A DNA stretch of 64,000 bases, from positions 177,357 through 241,356 of the forward strand of contig NZ_JNXE01000010.1 of the NCBI RefSeq assembly GCF_000716605.1, written 5' to 3'. The position numbers and the translations under genes are program-made. This stretch comes from Streptomyces sp. NRRL F-525. Lineage in GTDB: Bacteria; Actinomycetota; Actinomycetes; Streptomycetales; Streptomycetaceae. Under the pieces are notes generated by a model. It saw only the letters and a program-made list of their open reading frames with translations. It made no database searches and was not told the DNA's origin. Positions 49,682-58,326 of this stretch are shown here, in pieces (position 1 is the stretch's first letter; each line of letters starts with the position of its first letter).

Positions 49682-50051
49682 GCAGACCAAGTTGAGAGAT
49701 CGGCTCGGGCTGTGCAGCCGTGGATCTTGGCGAATGAGCGGTGACAGCAGGAATCCAGTACCTCGGTGGTCCCACGTCCCATCGTCTGGCCGGAGATGTC
49801 ATGCAAACGCACCGAGAAGGCGCGCGTTGCAGCGCTCACCACCAGCTGGCAGCGGCTCACTGCCCTCGCGGACGTCCCCGGACGCCTCGTCGAATGAGGA
49901 TCTTGAAACGTTGGCCAGTTGCTGACGCATCGATCGACTAGAAATAATTGTGGTCAGAAACTTCCTTACGGTTCCGGGATCTTGAATTTATAAGTAGCTT
50001 TGATTCCTGCGCGGTCGAGTCTCGGCCGCGTGTAATTCGGGGGGTTGTCGC
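49628..50051. other. Gap before the island operon, with an AT-rich promoter-like part
   Basis: I recognise no gene at 49628-49940; both strands carry open frames of 80-100 codons without family features, perhaps remains of an older insertion. From about 49938 to 50010 the sequence is far more AT-rich than the rest of the window. TTACGG (49966-49971) and TATAAG (49989-49994) are 17 bp apart and could be the promoter of the operon that starts at 50052. Confidence 0.45.
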
Positions 50052-53000
50052 GTGGGTGCTTTCAGGGAAGCTCTGCCGCGCGAAAATTTCGTACCGTGCC
50101 ATCAAGTGGACCAAGAAGTCGCTGCGGATGTGCGTACCTTGCGACTCACAGGTAACGACCTTCAGTCCCGTTGCATCGCACTCGGGAATCTCGCTATATC
50201 CCTGTATTCACGTCACCGCTGTCAGGGCGGCCTGCGTGACCTGGATGCCGCGATCGACCACCTGCGCACCGTGCTGCGGCTCCTGCCAGTCGGCCATCCT
50301 GAGCGCAACACCGCGCAGGGAAACCTGGCGATGATGATGGCGGCGCGTCGAACGCGCGAAGACCTCGACGACGCAGTGAGCCTCTGGCGTACCTGTCTCG
50401 CCCGAGAGCGGTACGGAAGTCAGGAATGGGCCGCCTCTGCCGGTCAGCTGGCACAGGGACTGTATGAGTTGTTCACCCTCGACGGCGACGCCGAACTGCT
50501 CGACGAGGCATTGACCCTACTGGAGCGGGCACTGCGGGACCTGCCGGTTGGTGGGTACGGAGACACCCTGCGGGCCAACCGAGCAGTGCTGCTCACCACA
50601 CGCCACCAGGCCACGCGGCCCGACCCGGACGGGCTCGACGAGGCGATCGCCGTCCTGGACGACTTTGTGAAACGCAGCGCGCACGCCGGGGACCCCGATC
50701 GGGCGGACTGGGCTGCTGCCCACCTGGCGCAGGCCCTGATGCTTCGATATGCGGACCGGGGGAATCCCGTAGATCTCTCTCGTGCTTCTTCGCTCGGGAA
50801 ACGGTCCGACAGTCCGCCCGGAAATTCCGTCGCACCGGGTTCCCGATTGGGTGCGGGATTGGTAATCGGATCGGACATCCAGGCCACGGTCGCGCTTTTC
50901 GAATACATGTCCGATGCGCGGCAGGCGGATGTCGACCAGGCAATTCTCGATCAGCAAAAGGCGCTCGACCAGTGCGGTGACGATGTTGTCCGACGTGGCC
51001 CACTCGTGATCAATCTGGCGCTCACCCTGGCTGTTCGTCATCACGCCCGCCGAGGCGCGGAACAAGCGGACGGGAATGTGCCTTCCGAGGGCGCCTCCGC
51101 CGATCTGACGCGCGCCTTGGACCTCTTGCGGGAGAACGACGACGAGAACGTGCCCGCCCAGCACCGGGGAGGGGCGAAGGCGCTCAGCGGCATGCTGCTC
51201 CTGGAGCGCTACATGACGGACCCCGTCCGGTACGCGGCGGACCTGACCGTCGCCGAAGAGCTCCTGCGTGGCGCCCTCGACCACCCGGGCCTGGACTATC
51301 GGTCCAAGACCGGCGTGACACTGCGGCTTGCCTACTGCCGCTTGGCGATCGCCCGGTCTACGGGCGATGCGATGTCGCTGGAGGCGGCGGTCGACTTGGC
51401 GCGGCGCGCGGTCGACGGCATCGCGGGGGAGTCCCCGCTGCGCGCCGGGGCACTGGGCTGCCTGGCGGACGTCCTGCTGGCGCGCGCGGAGACGACCCGG
51501 CTTGCCTCCCACCAGCGGGAGGCAAGTGATCTGTGTCGGCAGGTCTGTCGTGACTACGCGGACTCCGACCGCGCGGCCGTGTACCTTGCGGCACGGGTAT
51601 GGTCCGAGTCGGCCTGGCGACGCGGCGCGATGGGGGAGGTTGCCGAGGCAGGAGGCATCGCCGTGCCGCTGTTGCACGACATCGCATCCCTGCAACTGGG
51701 CCGCGACGACAAGGCCGTACCCCTGCGGCAGGCCGAAGGGCTGGCGGCGCGTACGGCGTTCGCACTGGTGACGAGGGGGGAGACGGCCGCAGCCGCCACC
51801 ACCTTGGAGACCGGCCGGGCGGTGATGCTCGCGGAGGTCATGCAACGCGAGCATCCTGATCTGCTCCGGTTGCTGGCCAGCGAATACCAGAACCTGTCGT
51901 CCCGCTTCCGTCGGGCGTCGGGCGAGGTGATGGTGCTCGAACGGGGGTTGCTCACGGGCTCTCAGGGCCTGCCTGTGGTCGACGGCACCCGCGAGATGTA
52001 TCGCGTCCGGCTGGGGGAGCTCGATGACGTCGTCCGCGACATCCGCAGGCTGCCGGGCTTCGCTACATTCCTGCGCCCACCAGAGATGGCGGACCTGTCC
52101 GGCGCGGCGGATGTCTGCCGGAGCACCCTGGTCTACCTGGCGGCGACGGACAGAGGCGGCGTCGCGCTTCTGGTCCCAGCCGCCTCCTCCGGTACGAGCG
52201 GCCAGCCGGTGCAAGTCGTCGAACTGCCCCGGCTGACGGCCGACTTCGAGAAGCAGTCGGTGGCGGCGCTGCGGGGTGCTGTCGCACACGAAGACCTAGA
52301 CGAAGCTGAGCGACGCATGGACGTGCTGACCTGCAGGCTGTGGGAGTCGGTGATGGCGCCAGTGGTCCGCGCGGTGGGCGCCGGCACACCGACGATCCTG
52401 ATACCCGACGGTCCCCTCGGCACGCTTCCGCTGCACGCCGCCGCACGCACCGACCCCCAGGCGCCCACTGGACGCCGCTTTGTGATCGACGACATACCAG
52501 TGGCCATGGCACCCAGCGCCCGGACCTTGAGCGTCGCGGTCGCCCGCGTTTCCGAAGCACCGGTGCGCCGGCTGCTCGCGGTACGTGATCCCTCGCCGAG
52601 CGGCGAACGGCCCCTGCCGGGCGCCGCGGCCGAGATCCGGAGAGTTCGCGCGGCTCTCCCGCCGCGCGTACGAGTCCGCGAACTCCACGGCGTGACGGCC
52701 ACCCGGCAGGAGGTCCAACGGGCCCTCGCGGAGGCCGAGATCTGCCACTTCGCCTGCCACGCCCGGGTGCACGTCGACCGCCCACTGGATGGAGGACTCT
52801 GCCTCGCCGACGGCGAACGGCTCACCGTACGGGACATGTTCGCTATGCCGACCATCACGGCGCGGTTGGCGGTCCTTTCGGCCTGCGACAGCGGCAGTGT
52901 GGACGAGAGCCTCCCCGAGGAGGTCGTCGGACTCGCCACGGGATTCCTGCAGGCGGGCTTCGGCGCGGTGATCGCATCGCTGTGGCCCCTCGAAGACGCG

Positions 53001-53249
53001 CCTGCCGCGGCGCAGATGGCGCTGACCTACCGGTACTGGCTCGGCGAGGGAAAGACGCTGCCAGCCGCGGTCGCCGGGGCCATGGCGTGGCTCCGAGACA
53101 GCACGAACGAGGAGAAGCTCGCGGAGTTCCCCGAACTCGCCTTCTTCGGCCCCGAGGACTCCGCACCGGCGGGAGACCCCGAGTGGCCGGGTATCAGGGA
53201 GCACAGCAGCCCGCTGGTCTGGGCCGCTTTCAGCTGCCTGGGGATTTGA
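50052..53249 (+). CDS. TPR-CHAT caspase-like protease
   Basis: The 1065-residue protein (GTG 50052) has about 650 residues of tetratricopeptide-type helical repeats (LDAAIDHLRTVLRLLPVGHP, DLDDAVSLWRTCLARERYGS, LLDEALTLLERALRDLPVGG) and a C-terminal CHAT domain. The catalytic pair is visible: His903 in CHFACHARVH and Cys945 in AVLSACDSGSVDESLPEEVV, followed by GFGAVIASLWPLED. CHAT proteases are caspase relatives that act in separase, in Craspase and in many bacterial conflict systems. TPRs would bind the activating partner. It is the first gene of the island operon, 9 bp before the next. The ribosome site is weak. Confidence 0.9.
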   Translation: MGAFREALPRENFVPCHQVDQEVAADVRTLRLTGNDLQSRCIALGNLAISLYSRHRCQGGLRDLDAAIDHLRTVLRLLPVGHPERNTAQGNLAMMMAARRTREDLDDAVSLWRTCLARERYGSQEWAASAGQLAQGLYELFTLDGDAELLDEALTLLERALRDLPVGGYGDTLRANRAVLLTTRHQATRPDPDGLDEAIAVLDDFVKRSAHAGDPDRADWAAAHLAQALMLRYADRGNPVDLSRASSLGKRSDSPPGNSVAPGSRLGAGLVIGSDIQATVALFEYMSDARQADVDQAILDQQKALDQCGDDVVRRGPLVINLALTLAVRHHARRGAEQADGNVPSEGASADLTRALDLLRENDDENVPAQHRGGAKALSGMLLLERYMTDPVRYAADLTVAEELLRGALDHPGLDYRSKTGVTLRLAYCRLAIARSTGDAMSLEAAVDLARRAVDGIAGESPLRAGALGCLADVLLARAETTRLASHQREASDLCRQVCRDYADSDRAAVYLAARVWSESAWRRGAMGEVAEAGGIAVPLLHDIASLQLGRDDKAVPLRQAEGLAARTAFALVTRGETAAAATTLETGRAVMLAEVMQREHPDLLRLLASEYQNLSSRFRRASGEVMVLERGLLTGSQGLPVVDGTREMYRVRLGELDDVVRDIRRLPGFATFLRPPEMADLSGAADVCRSTLVYLAATDRGGVALLVPAASSGTSGQPVQVVELPRLTADFEKQSVAALRGAVAHEDLDEAERRMDVLTCRLWESVMAPVVRAVGAGTPTILIPDGPLGTLPLHAAARTDPQAPTGRRFVIDDIPVAMAPSARTLSVAVARVSEAPVRRLLAVRDPSPSGERPLPGAAAEIRRVRAALPPRVRVRELHGVTATRQEVQRALAEAEICHFACHARVHVDRPLDGGLCLADGERLTVRDMFAMPTITARLAVLSACDSGSVDESLPEEVVGLATGFLQAGFGAVIASLWPLEDAPAAAQMALTYRYWLGEGKTLPAAVAGAMAWLRDSTNEEKLAEFPELAFFGPEDSAPAGDPEWPGIREHSSPLVWAAFSCLGI

Positions 53250-53258
53250 GGGGGGACC

Positions 53259-53915
53259 ATGGATTCGTTCGAAGCGCTGCTCGCCACCCTGCTCGGCGTG
53301 GTGCCCGGAGCGCTGTACACCTGGGAGTTGGAGAAACAGGCAGGCGCATGGGGGGTGAACCTGTCGGACCGGGTCCTGCGCTTCCTCGGCATGTCGGTGC
53401 TGTTCCACCTCGCGCTCGCGCCGCTGACGTGGTGGCTGGTGCAGCAGGACCGGCACGGGTTGCTGCGGACGGGCACCTCCCCCTGGCTGCTGTGGCCGGT
53501 CGTCGCCGTCTACGCGCTCCTGCCGGCCGGGCTCGGCCACGCGGTCGGCGTCGCGGCCCGGCGCCGACGCCGCTGGACCCGGTGGCTGACCGGCCCAGCG
53601 CCCGCTCCACGGGCCTGGGACCAGGTGTTCTCCCACGAGGCCAGTATCTGGCTGCGGATCCGGCTGAAGGATCCCAGCGGCGGGGACAACGGATGGTTCG
53701 CCGGCGCCTTCGCCCCAGCACGCCGGGGCCCGCACTCCTACGCGTCCGGGTTCCCGCACGACCAGGACATCTATCTGGCGGAGACCGTGGAAGTCGATCC
53801 GGCGTCGGGGCGTATCCGTCTGGTGGAAGGCCGGCCGAAGTTCCGTGGTGTCGGTGTGCTGATGCGGTGGGACGAAATCGCCTACGCCGAGGTCATGTCC
53901 GTTGAGGGGGAGTAG
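53259..53915 (+). CDS. DUF6338 membrane protein
   Basis: The 218-residue protein has a good ribosome site (GGGGGGA). Its first segment (SFEALLATLLGVVPGALYTW) and two further hydrophobic stretches (MSVLFHLALAPLTWWLVQ; PWLLWPVVAVYALLPAGLGH) anchor it in the membrane. The C-terminal half is a small beta-barrel (IWLRIRLKDPSGGDNGWFAG, SYASGFPHDQDIYLAETVEV) as in DUF6338 proteins, resembling an SH3-like module. DUF6338 genes are often small accessory parts of phage-defence or other accessory loci. Here it could anchor the CHAT or AAA+ protein at the membrane, which is inference. Confidence 0.7.
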   Translation: MDSFEALLATLLGVVPGALYTWELEKQAGAWGVNLSDRVLRFLGMSVLFHLALAPLTWWLVQQDRHGLLRTGTSPWLLWPVVAVYALLPAGLGHAVGVAARRRRRWTRWLTGPAPAPRAWDQVFSHEASIWLRIRLKDPSGGDNGWFAGAFAPARRGPHSYASGFPHDQDIYLAETVEVDPASGRIRLVEGRPKFRGVGVLMRWDEIAYAEVMSVEGE

Positions 53916-54131
53916 ATGAGCGACGACGAAGAAGAAACAGGCGTGGCGCCCCAGCCCGAGGAGCCACCTGTACGACGGCGGCGTACGGTGCGCCGACGAG
54001 GGGGGTACATGCCGACGGGGCAGATGGCCGCGGACATGGCGGTGCCGCCGACCTCGGTGACGATCTCCGATCAGCCCCCGGTGCCGACTCCCGAAACCCA
54101 GGACACCGACGACCAGGGGGCGGAGGGATGA
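53916..54131 (+). CDS. Small acidic/basic protein of unknown function
   Basis: The 71-residue protein starts directly after the DUF6338 stop (TAG-ATG) behind GAGGGGGAG. It has an acidic head (MSDDEEETGV), an arginine-rich middle (VRRRRTVRRRGGY) and an acidic, proline-rich tail. It is probably disordered. Its stop overlaps the ATG of the AAA+ gene (ATGA). It could be an adaptor, a substrate of the kinase (it has several Thr/Ser) or a substrate of the protease. I know no family. Confidence 0.7.
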   Translation: MSDDEEETGVAPQPEEPPVRRRRTVRRRGGYMPTGQMAADMAVPPTSVTISDQPPVPTPETQDTDDQGAEG

Positions 54132-56041
54132 CTCTCGGCTCCGACCTGCCCTCCACGGCCAAGGATGCGCGCACGGACGACTCCGTCGGAGCTGTGGACG
54201 CCACAGCCGACGAGTACGGCGGTCGCCATGTTCCGGCGTGGCTGCGGGAGACTCGCACCTGTTTTCTGACAAATCCCCAACTGGTGTTGTACGGCAACAT
54301 CCGCGACAACTACCTGGTCCCGCACGAGGGTTCGTGGCAACTGCCTGACGTTCGGGAGGCCCTGTGGTGGCTCATGAAGCCGCTGGGCTATCGGTTCCTG
54401 CTCGTCGTCGACCCCGTCGACGGGCTGCACGTGCTGCCCGGCAACGACGAGGAGGCACTGAAGAGCGTCGCGGCGCTCACCTCGGTCGCGATCGGCAACG
54501 GCCGGCCCCTGAGCCTGGACACGTTGCTCGACGTGCTGCGCGCTGTGGCAAGCAGCCGGGACACCAGGGTCGGCGTCATGGTGGACTACGCCTCTCGTCT
54601 GGTGCGCGACGTGCGCCAACTCTCGCCCGAGGAGCACTACTTCTTCGCCGCCTGCGAGAAGTTGTCGCACACGTCGAAGCCGCTGCGCGACCGTGGGGCG
54701 ACACCGCGGTACAACCCGGTCCTGTGGGTGGCAAACAATGATCGGGACATCCCCGCGTGGTTCACCGCGGACTCCATGGCCGTACGACGGATCGCGATAC
54801 CCCTTCCGGACCTCGGCGACCGCAAGGTGGCGGCCGAACTGTTGTCGCAGGGAGTCTCCTCGCACATGCTCGGGGGAGCCGCTGACGATGACATCGCCTA
54901 CCGGTTCGCCGAGCAGACCGAATCCCTGACCGTGCGCAGCATGATGGAGATCATCCGGCTGGCACGTACCCGTGAGGGTGCCGTCGACTCGATCGAGGCG
55001 GCCGCCCGCTGCTACCGGGTCGGCATTTCAGACAACCCTTGGAGCAAGCCCTTTCTCAGGGAGAGGCTCACTACGGCCGCCGAGCGGATCCGTGAGCGCG
55101 TACGCGGACAGGACGAGGCCATTGAGCAGTCCGTCGACATCATCATCCGTTCCGTCATGGGCCTGTCGGGCGCGCAGGCGGCCTCGAACGCGTCGCGGCC
55201 GCGTGGGGTGCTGTTCTTCGCCGGACCAACCGGCGTCGGGAAGACCGAGCTGGCCAAATCGCTGACCGAGCTCATCTTCGGCGACGAGCGGGCGTACATC
55301 CGCTTCGACATGACGGAGTTCTCCGCGGAGCACTCGGCCGCCCGGCTGATCGGCGCGCCTCCCGGATACATCGGGCACGACGCGGGCGGCGAGCTCACCA
55401 ACTCCGTGCGGGAACGGCCGTTCAGTCTCATCCTCTTCGACGAGATCGAGAAGGCGCATCCGCGGATCCTGGACAAGTTCCTGCAGATCCTCGACGACGG
55501 CCGCCTCACCGACAGCACGGGCTCCACCGTCTACTTCTCGGAGGCCGTACTGGTCTTTACCTCGAACCTCGGGATGTCGGTACTCGACGAGCGAGGCATG
55601 CAGGTGCAGAACGTCAGTCCCGACAACACGCGCGACGAACTCGTCGGCCTGATCTCCTCGGCGGTCAGACAGCACATCGCTGAAGAGTTGGACCGGCCGG
55701 AGTTGCTCAACCGGCTGGGCGACAACATCGTCGTCTTCAACTTCATCGGCCGAAGCGCCGCGACGGAGATCTTCGACCTGCTGCTCCAGCGGATCCTCGA
55801 CCTTGTCGAGAAGGAGCGGAAGGTGAAGTTGGCCATCTCGCCCGAAGCGCGGGAGACGCTACTGAAGGTCGCGACGGCGGACATTGCCTTCGGCGGTCGC
55901 GGGATCGGGTCCAGCCTGGAGACGGCCCTGATCAACCCGCTGGCACGCGCACTGTTCGCGCAGGGCCATGATCCTGCGTCCGAGCAGTGCATCACCGACG
56001 TCACACACGAGGCGACAGGCTGGCGGGTGAGTCTGCGATGA
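54128..56041 (+). CDS. ClpB/ClpA-like AAA+ ATPase with degenerate first module
   Basis: In 637 residues there is one active AAA+ module: Walker A GPTGVGKT (366-373), pore loop GYIG (413-416), Walker B LFDEIEKAH (436-444), sensor 1 FTSN (477-480), arginine finger region LLNRLGDN and sensor 2 FGGRGIGSSLE, as in the second module of ClpA/B. Residues about 45-300 look like an AAA+ domain without Walker A: LLVVDPVDG, sensor-like VLWVANNDRD and a lid helix bundle. There is no ClpP-binding loop or Clp N-domain in sight. It may thread or remodel proteins for the CHAT protease. Overlapping starts (ATGA) link it to both neighbours. Confidence 0.9.
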   Translation: MTLGSDLPSTAKDARTDDSVGAVDATADEYGGRHVPAWLRETRTCFLTNPQLVLYGNIRDNYLVPHEGSWQLPDVREALWWLMKPLGYRFLLVVDPVDGLHVLPGNDEEALKSVAALTSVAIGNGRPLSLDTLLDVLRAVASSRDTRVGVMVDYASRLVRDVRQLSPEEHYFFAACEKLSHTSKPLRDRGATPRYNPVLWVANNDRDIPAWFTADSMAVRRIAIPLPDLGDRKVAAELLSQGVSSHMLGGAADDDIAYRFAEQTESLTVRSMMEIIRLARTREGAVDSIEAAARCYRVGISDNPWSKPFLRERLTTAAERIRERVRGQDEAIEQSVDIIIRSVMGLSGAQAASNASRPRGVLFFAGPTGVGKTELAKSLTELIFGDERAYIRFDMTEFSAEHSAARLIGAPPGYIGHDAGGELTNSVRERPFSLILFDEIEKAHPRILDKFLQILDDGRLTDSTGSTVYFSEAVLVFTSNLGMSVLDERGMQVQNVSPDNTRDELVGLISSAVRQHIAEELDRPELLNRLGDNIVVFNFIGRSAATEIFDLLLQRILDLVEKERKVKLAISPEARETLLKVATADIAFGGRGIGSSLETALINPLARALFAQGHDPASEQCITDVTHEATGWRVSLR

Positions 56042-58326
56042 CTCCTGAGGAGCCGACCGGCCCGCTGGAGACCCGGCTGGAACGGGTTGCACCGGCATCA
56101 CCGCCCATTGGAGAGGCGCTTCGGACCCGGCTGGAGTCACCGCAGGCCCCGGACGCCCCGCCCTCGGAGGAGGTACTGACCGTCCTCCCGAAGCAGCTGG
56201 CGGCCCGCTTCCGGTTGGTGAGCGAGCTTCCCGCCGCGGGTGCCGAGGCCAACCTGTTGCTCGTCACCGACGAACATGGCGAGCACATTGTCGCGAAGAT
56301 CTACCGGCGCACCGGGCAGCAGGCGTCACGCGAGGTATGGGCCAAGATCCCGCAGCTGAACAACCCGCACATCGTACGGATCCTGGAGACCGGCGAGGCG
56401 GGACAGCGGGACTACGAACTCATGGAGTACGTGCACGGCGGCAACCTCGCCGAGCTCGTGGGAGGCCGGGCCACCGACGGCCTTGCGGCAATGGTCACCG
56501 AGACGGTACGACAGATCGCAGGGGCACTCGGCGCACTGCACGGCGTCGGCATCATCCACCAGGACCTCAAACCCGAGAACGTCCTGGTGCGCTCCAGAGA
56601 CCCCCTCGACCTCGCGCTCTCCGACTTCGGGGTTAGCCGCGTACTGGACCAGACCCGAGCGGCGGCGGGCGCGGCCGGCACCCTGGCCTACCTGGCGCCC
56701 GAGCTGTTGCTGAGCAGCGGCGGTCAGACCTCCCGCGCCCGCGACTGGTGGGCGCTGGGCATGGTGGCCCGCGAACTCGTCCTCGGACAACGACCCTTCG
56801 AAGACATGGTGAAGCCGGCGATCGACGCCGCCGTCATGCTCCGCGGGATCGACCTGGACGGAGTGACGGATCTCCGCCTGCGGATGCTGTGCGCGGGACT
56901 GCTCACCCGGGACCCCGCGGACCGGTGGGGCGCGTCCCAGGTGGCGACCTGGCTGGCCGGCGGCAGCCCTCCGGTCAGCTACACCACGCCGCCCGCGGTC
57001 TCACAGCGCACCAGGAGGGCGCTGCCCCTGGTACTGCGTTCGGTCCGCTACTCGAAACCGGAGGATCTCGCCACCGCCCTCGCCGAGCCGGAGGTCTGGC
57101 ACGCCGCGGCTCGCAGCTACTTCACCGACATGGGCCCCGCTCACCATCCGTCTGAAGGGTGGCGCGCCCTGCGGAAGTGGCTCAGGCAGTTCGACGAGCC
57201 GGACGAGTACGACGTCGAAACGCTGCAGGACCTGATCGACCACCGGCTCACCGACCCGGAGCTCGGCCCCGACGCGCGAGTTGTGCGCCTGGTGCACGTG
57301 CTCGCCCCGGAGACTCCGGTCATGTGCCGCGGGCTTCGCGTCGATCGCGAGAACCTGCTCGCGATCGCCCGGCACGCCATTGCCGCTCAGAGCCCCGACG
57401 ACGACTACCTCCGGTTCGTCGAAGCCCTCTGGCACCAGAACCTGCTCATAGAACTGGCGGAGTACCCGGCGTCCTCGGGCCTGCGCTCGATCGACGAGGC
57501 CTGGCGTACGGCCCAGGCCCGCTACGAGGAGACCTTCGGCCGACTGCGGCAGCTGCTTCCGCCCGCCACCCAGCAGAACCTCTCCGTGCCTCTCGACGCC
57601 CGTACGGTGATCGCTCCACTTCTGTGCCTGGTCCTCAGTACCCAAGAGGACGGCACCCGGATGTGGCAGCAACTCGACCAGTCGTCCGCATGGACCGCCA
57701 CCGTCCCCTGGTTCGTTCAGGCGCGCCAACAGGCCGGTGGTGGCCCCGGGGCTCTCGTCGCACTGCGACAGCTGGTCCCTGTGGCCCTCGCGGAGGCCGA
57801 GCAGACCGCCCGCCGGACGGCGGCGGCCCAGGCGGCCCACCGTGAACAGATGGCTCGTTGGCAGCACATGGAGGCGGAGCGCACGTCGCCCGGCGCTCTC
57901 GCTACGGCCACCAGCCGCGCCGTAGGACCGTTCGCGGGCTACGCGGGGGTCATGCTCCTGCTCGCCCTGCTCGGCTCCCAGTTCCCCGACGACAAGGGGT
58001 TGGCGGTGGCCAGCCTGGTCATCGGGCTGATCCTGCTGTTCGTCCACATCTCGGTGGAGGTCACCCTCGCCCGGCACATCGGCGGTCCGTACGTGCGGGG
58101 GTACACCCTGTTCAGCCAAGCCGGCGGCGCCTTCAGCAGAGCGGGCCGACCCCGGGGCGCCGGGTTCGGCTGCCTGATCCTCCTTTTCGCGTGTCCGGTC
58201 CTGGCCTTTCCCGCCATCGCCTACGGGGGCCTGCTGGTCCTTCACCTGCGGTCGGTCCCGCGCCGGCGGGCGCTGTGGGACAACCAACTCGCCGCCGCCT
58301 ACGCGCGGGTGGTGAGCCAGCGATGA
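56038..58326 (+). CDS. Membrane-anchored Ser/Thr protein kinase
   Basis: The 762-residue protein starts at the ATG overlapping the AAA+ stop. Its kinase domain (about 55-320) has a weak glycine loop (PAAGAEANLLL), Lys87 in IVAKIY, the catalytic loop HQDLKPEN (174-181), DFG (196-198) and APE (220-222), so it should be active. A helical middle domain of about 270 residues follows (DVETLQDLIDHRLTDPELGP; FVEALWHQNLLIELAEYP) and then three to four membrane segments (YAGVMLLLALLGSQF, VASLVIGLILLFVHI, CLILLFACPVLAFPAIAYGG). An FHA protein is encoded in the same operon, so phosphothreonine signalling is likely. Confidence 0.9.
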   Translation: MTPEEPTGPLETRLERVAPASPPIGEALRTRLESPQAPDAPPSEEVLTVLPKQLAARFRLVSELPAAGAEANLLLVTDEHGEHIVAKIYRRTGQQASREVWAKIPQLNNPHIVRILETGEAGQRDYELMEYVHGGNLAELVGGRATDGLAAMVTETVRQIAGALGALHGVGIIHQDLKPENVLVRSRDPLDLALSDFGVSRVLDQTRAAAGAAGTLAYLAPELLLSSGGQTSRARDWWALGMVARELVLGQRPFEDMVKPAIDAAVMLRGIDLDGVTDLRLRMLCAGLLTRDPADRWGASQVATWLAGGSPPVSYTTPPAVSQRTRRALPLVLRSVRYSKPEDLATALAEPEVWHAAARSYFTDMGPAHHPSEGWRALRKWLRQFDEPDEYDVETLQDLIDHRLTDPELGPDARVVRLVHVLAPETPVMCRGLRVDRENLLAIARHAIAAQSPDDDYLRFVEALWHQNLLIELAEYPASSGLRSIDEAWRTAQARYEETFGRLRQLLPPATQQNLSVPLDARTVIAPLLCLVLSTQEDGTRMWQQLDQSSAWTATVPWFVQARQQAGGGPGALVALRQLVPVALAEAEQTARRTAAAQAAHREQMARWQHMEAERTSPGALATATSRAVGPFAGYAGVMLLLALLGSQFPDDKGLAVASLVIGLILLFVHISVEVTLARHIGGPYVRGYTLFSQAGGAFSRAGRPRGAGFGCLILLFACPVLAFPAIAYGGLLVLHLRSVPRRRALWDNQLAAAYARVVSQR

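Noticed and set aside
49628..49940. Possible transposase or integrase remnant at the left island border
   Set aside because: Open frames exist on both strands, but no DDE, tyrosine or serine recombinase motif could be recognised.
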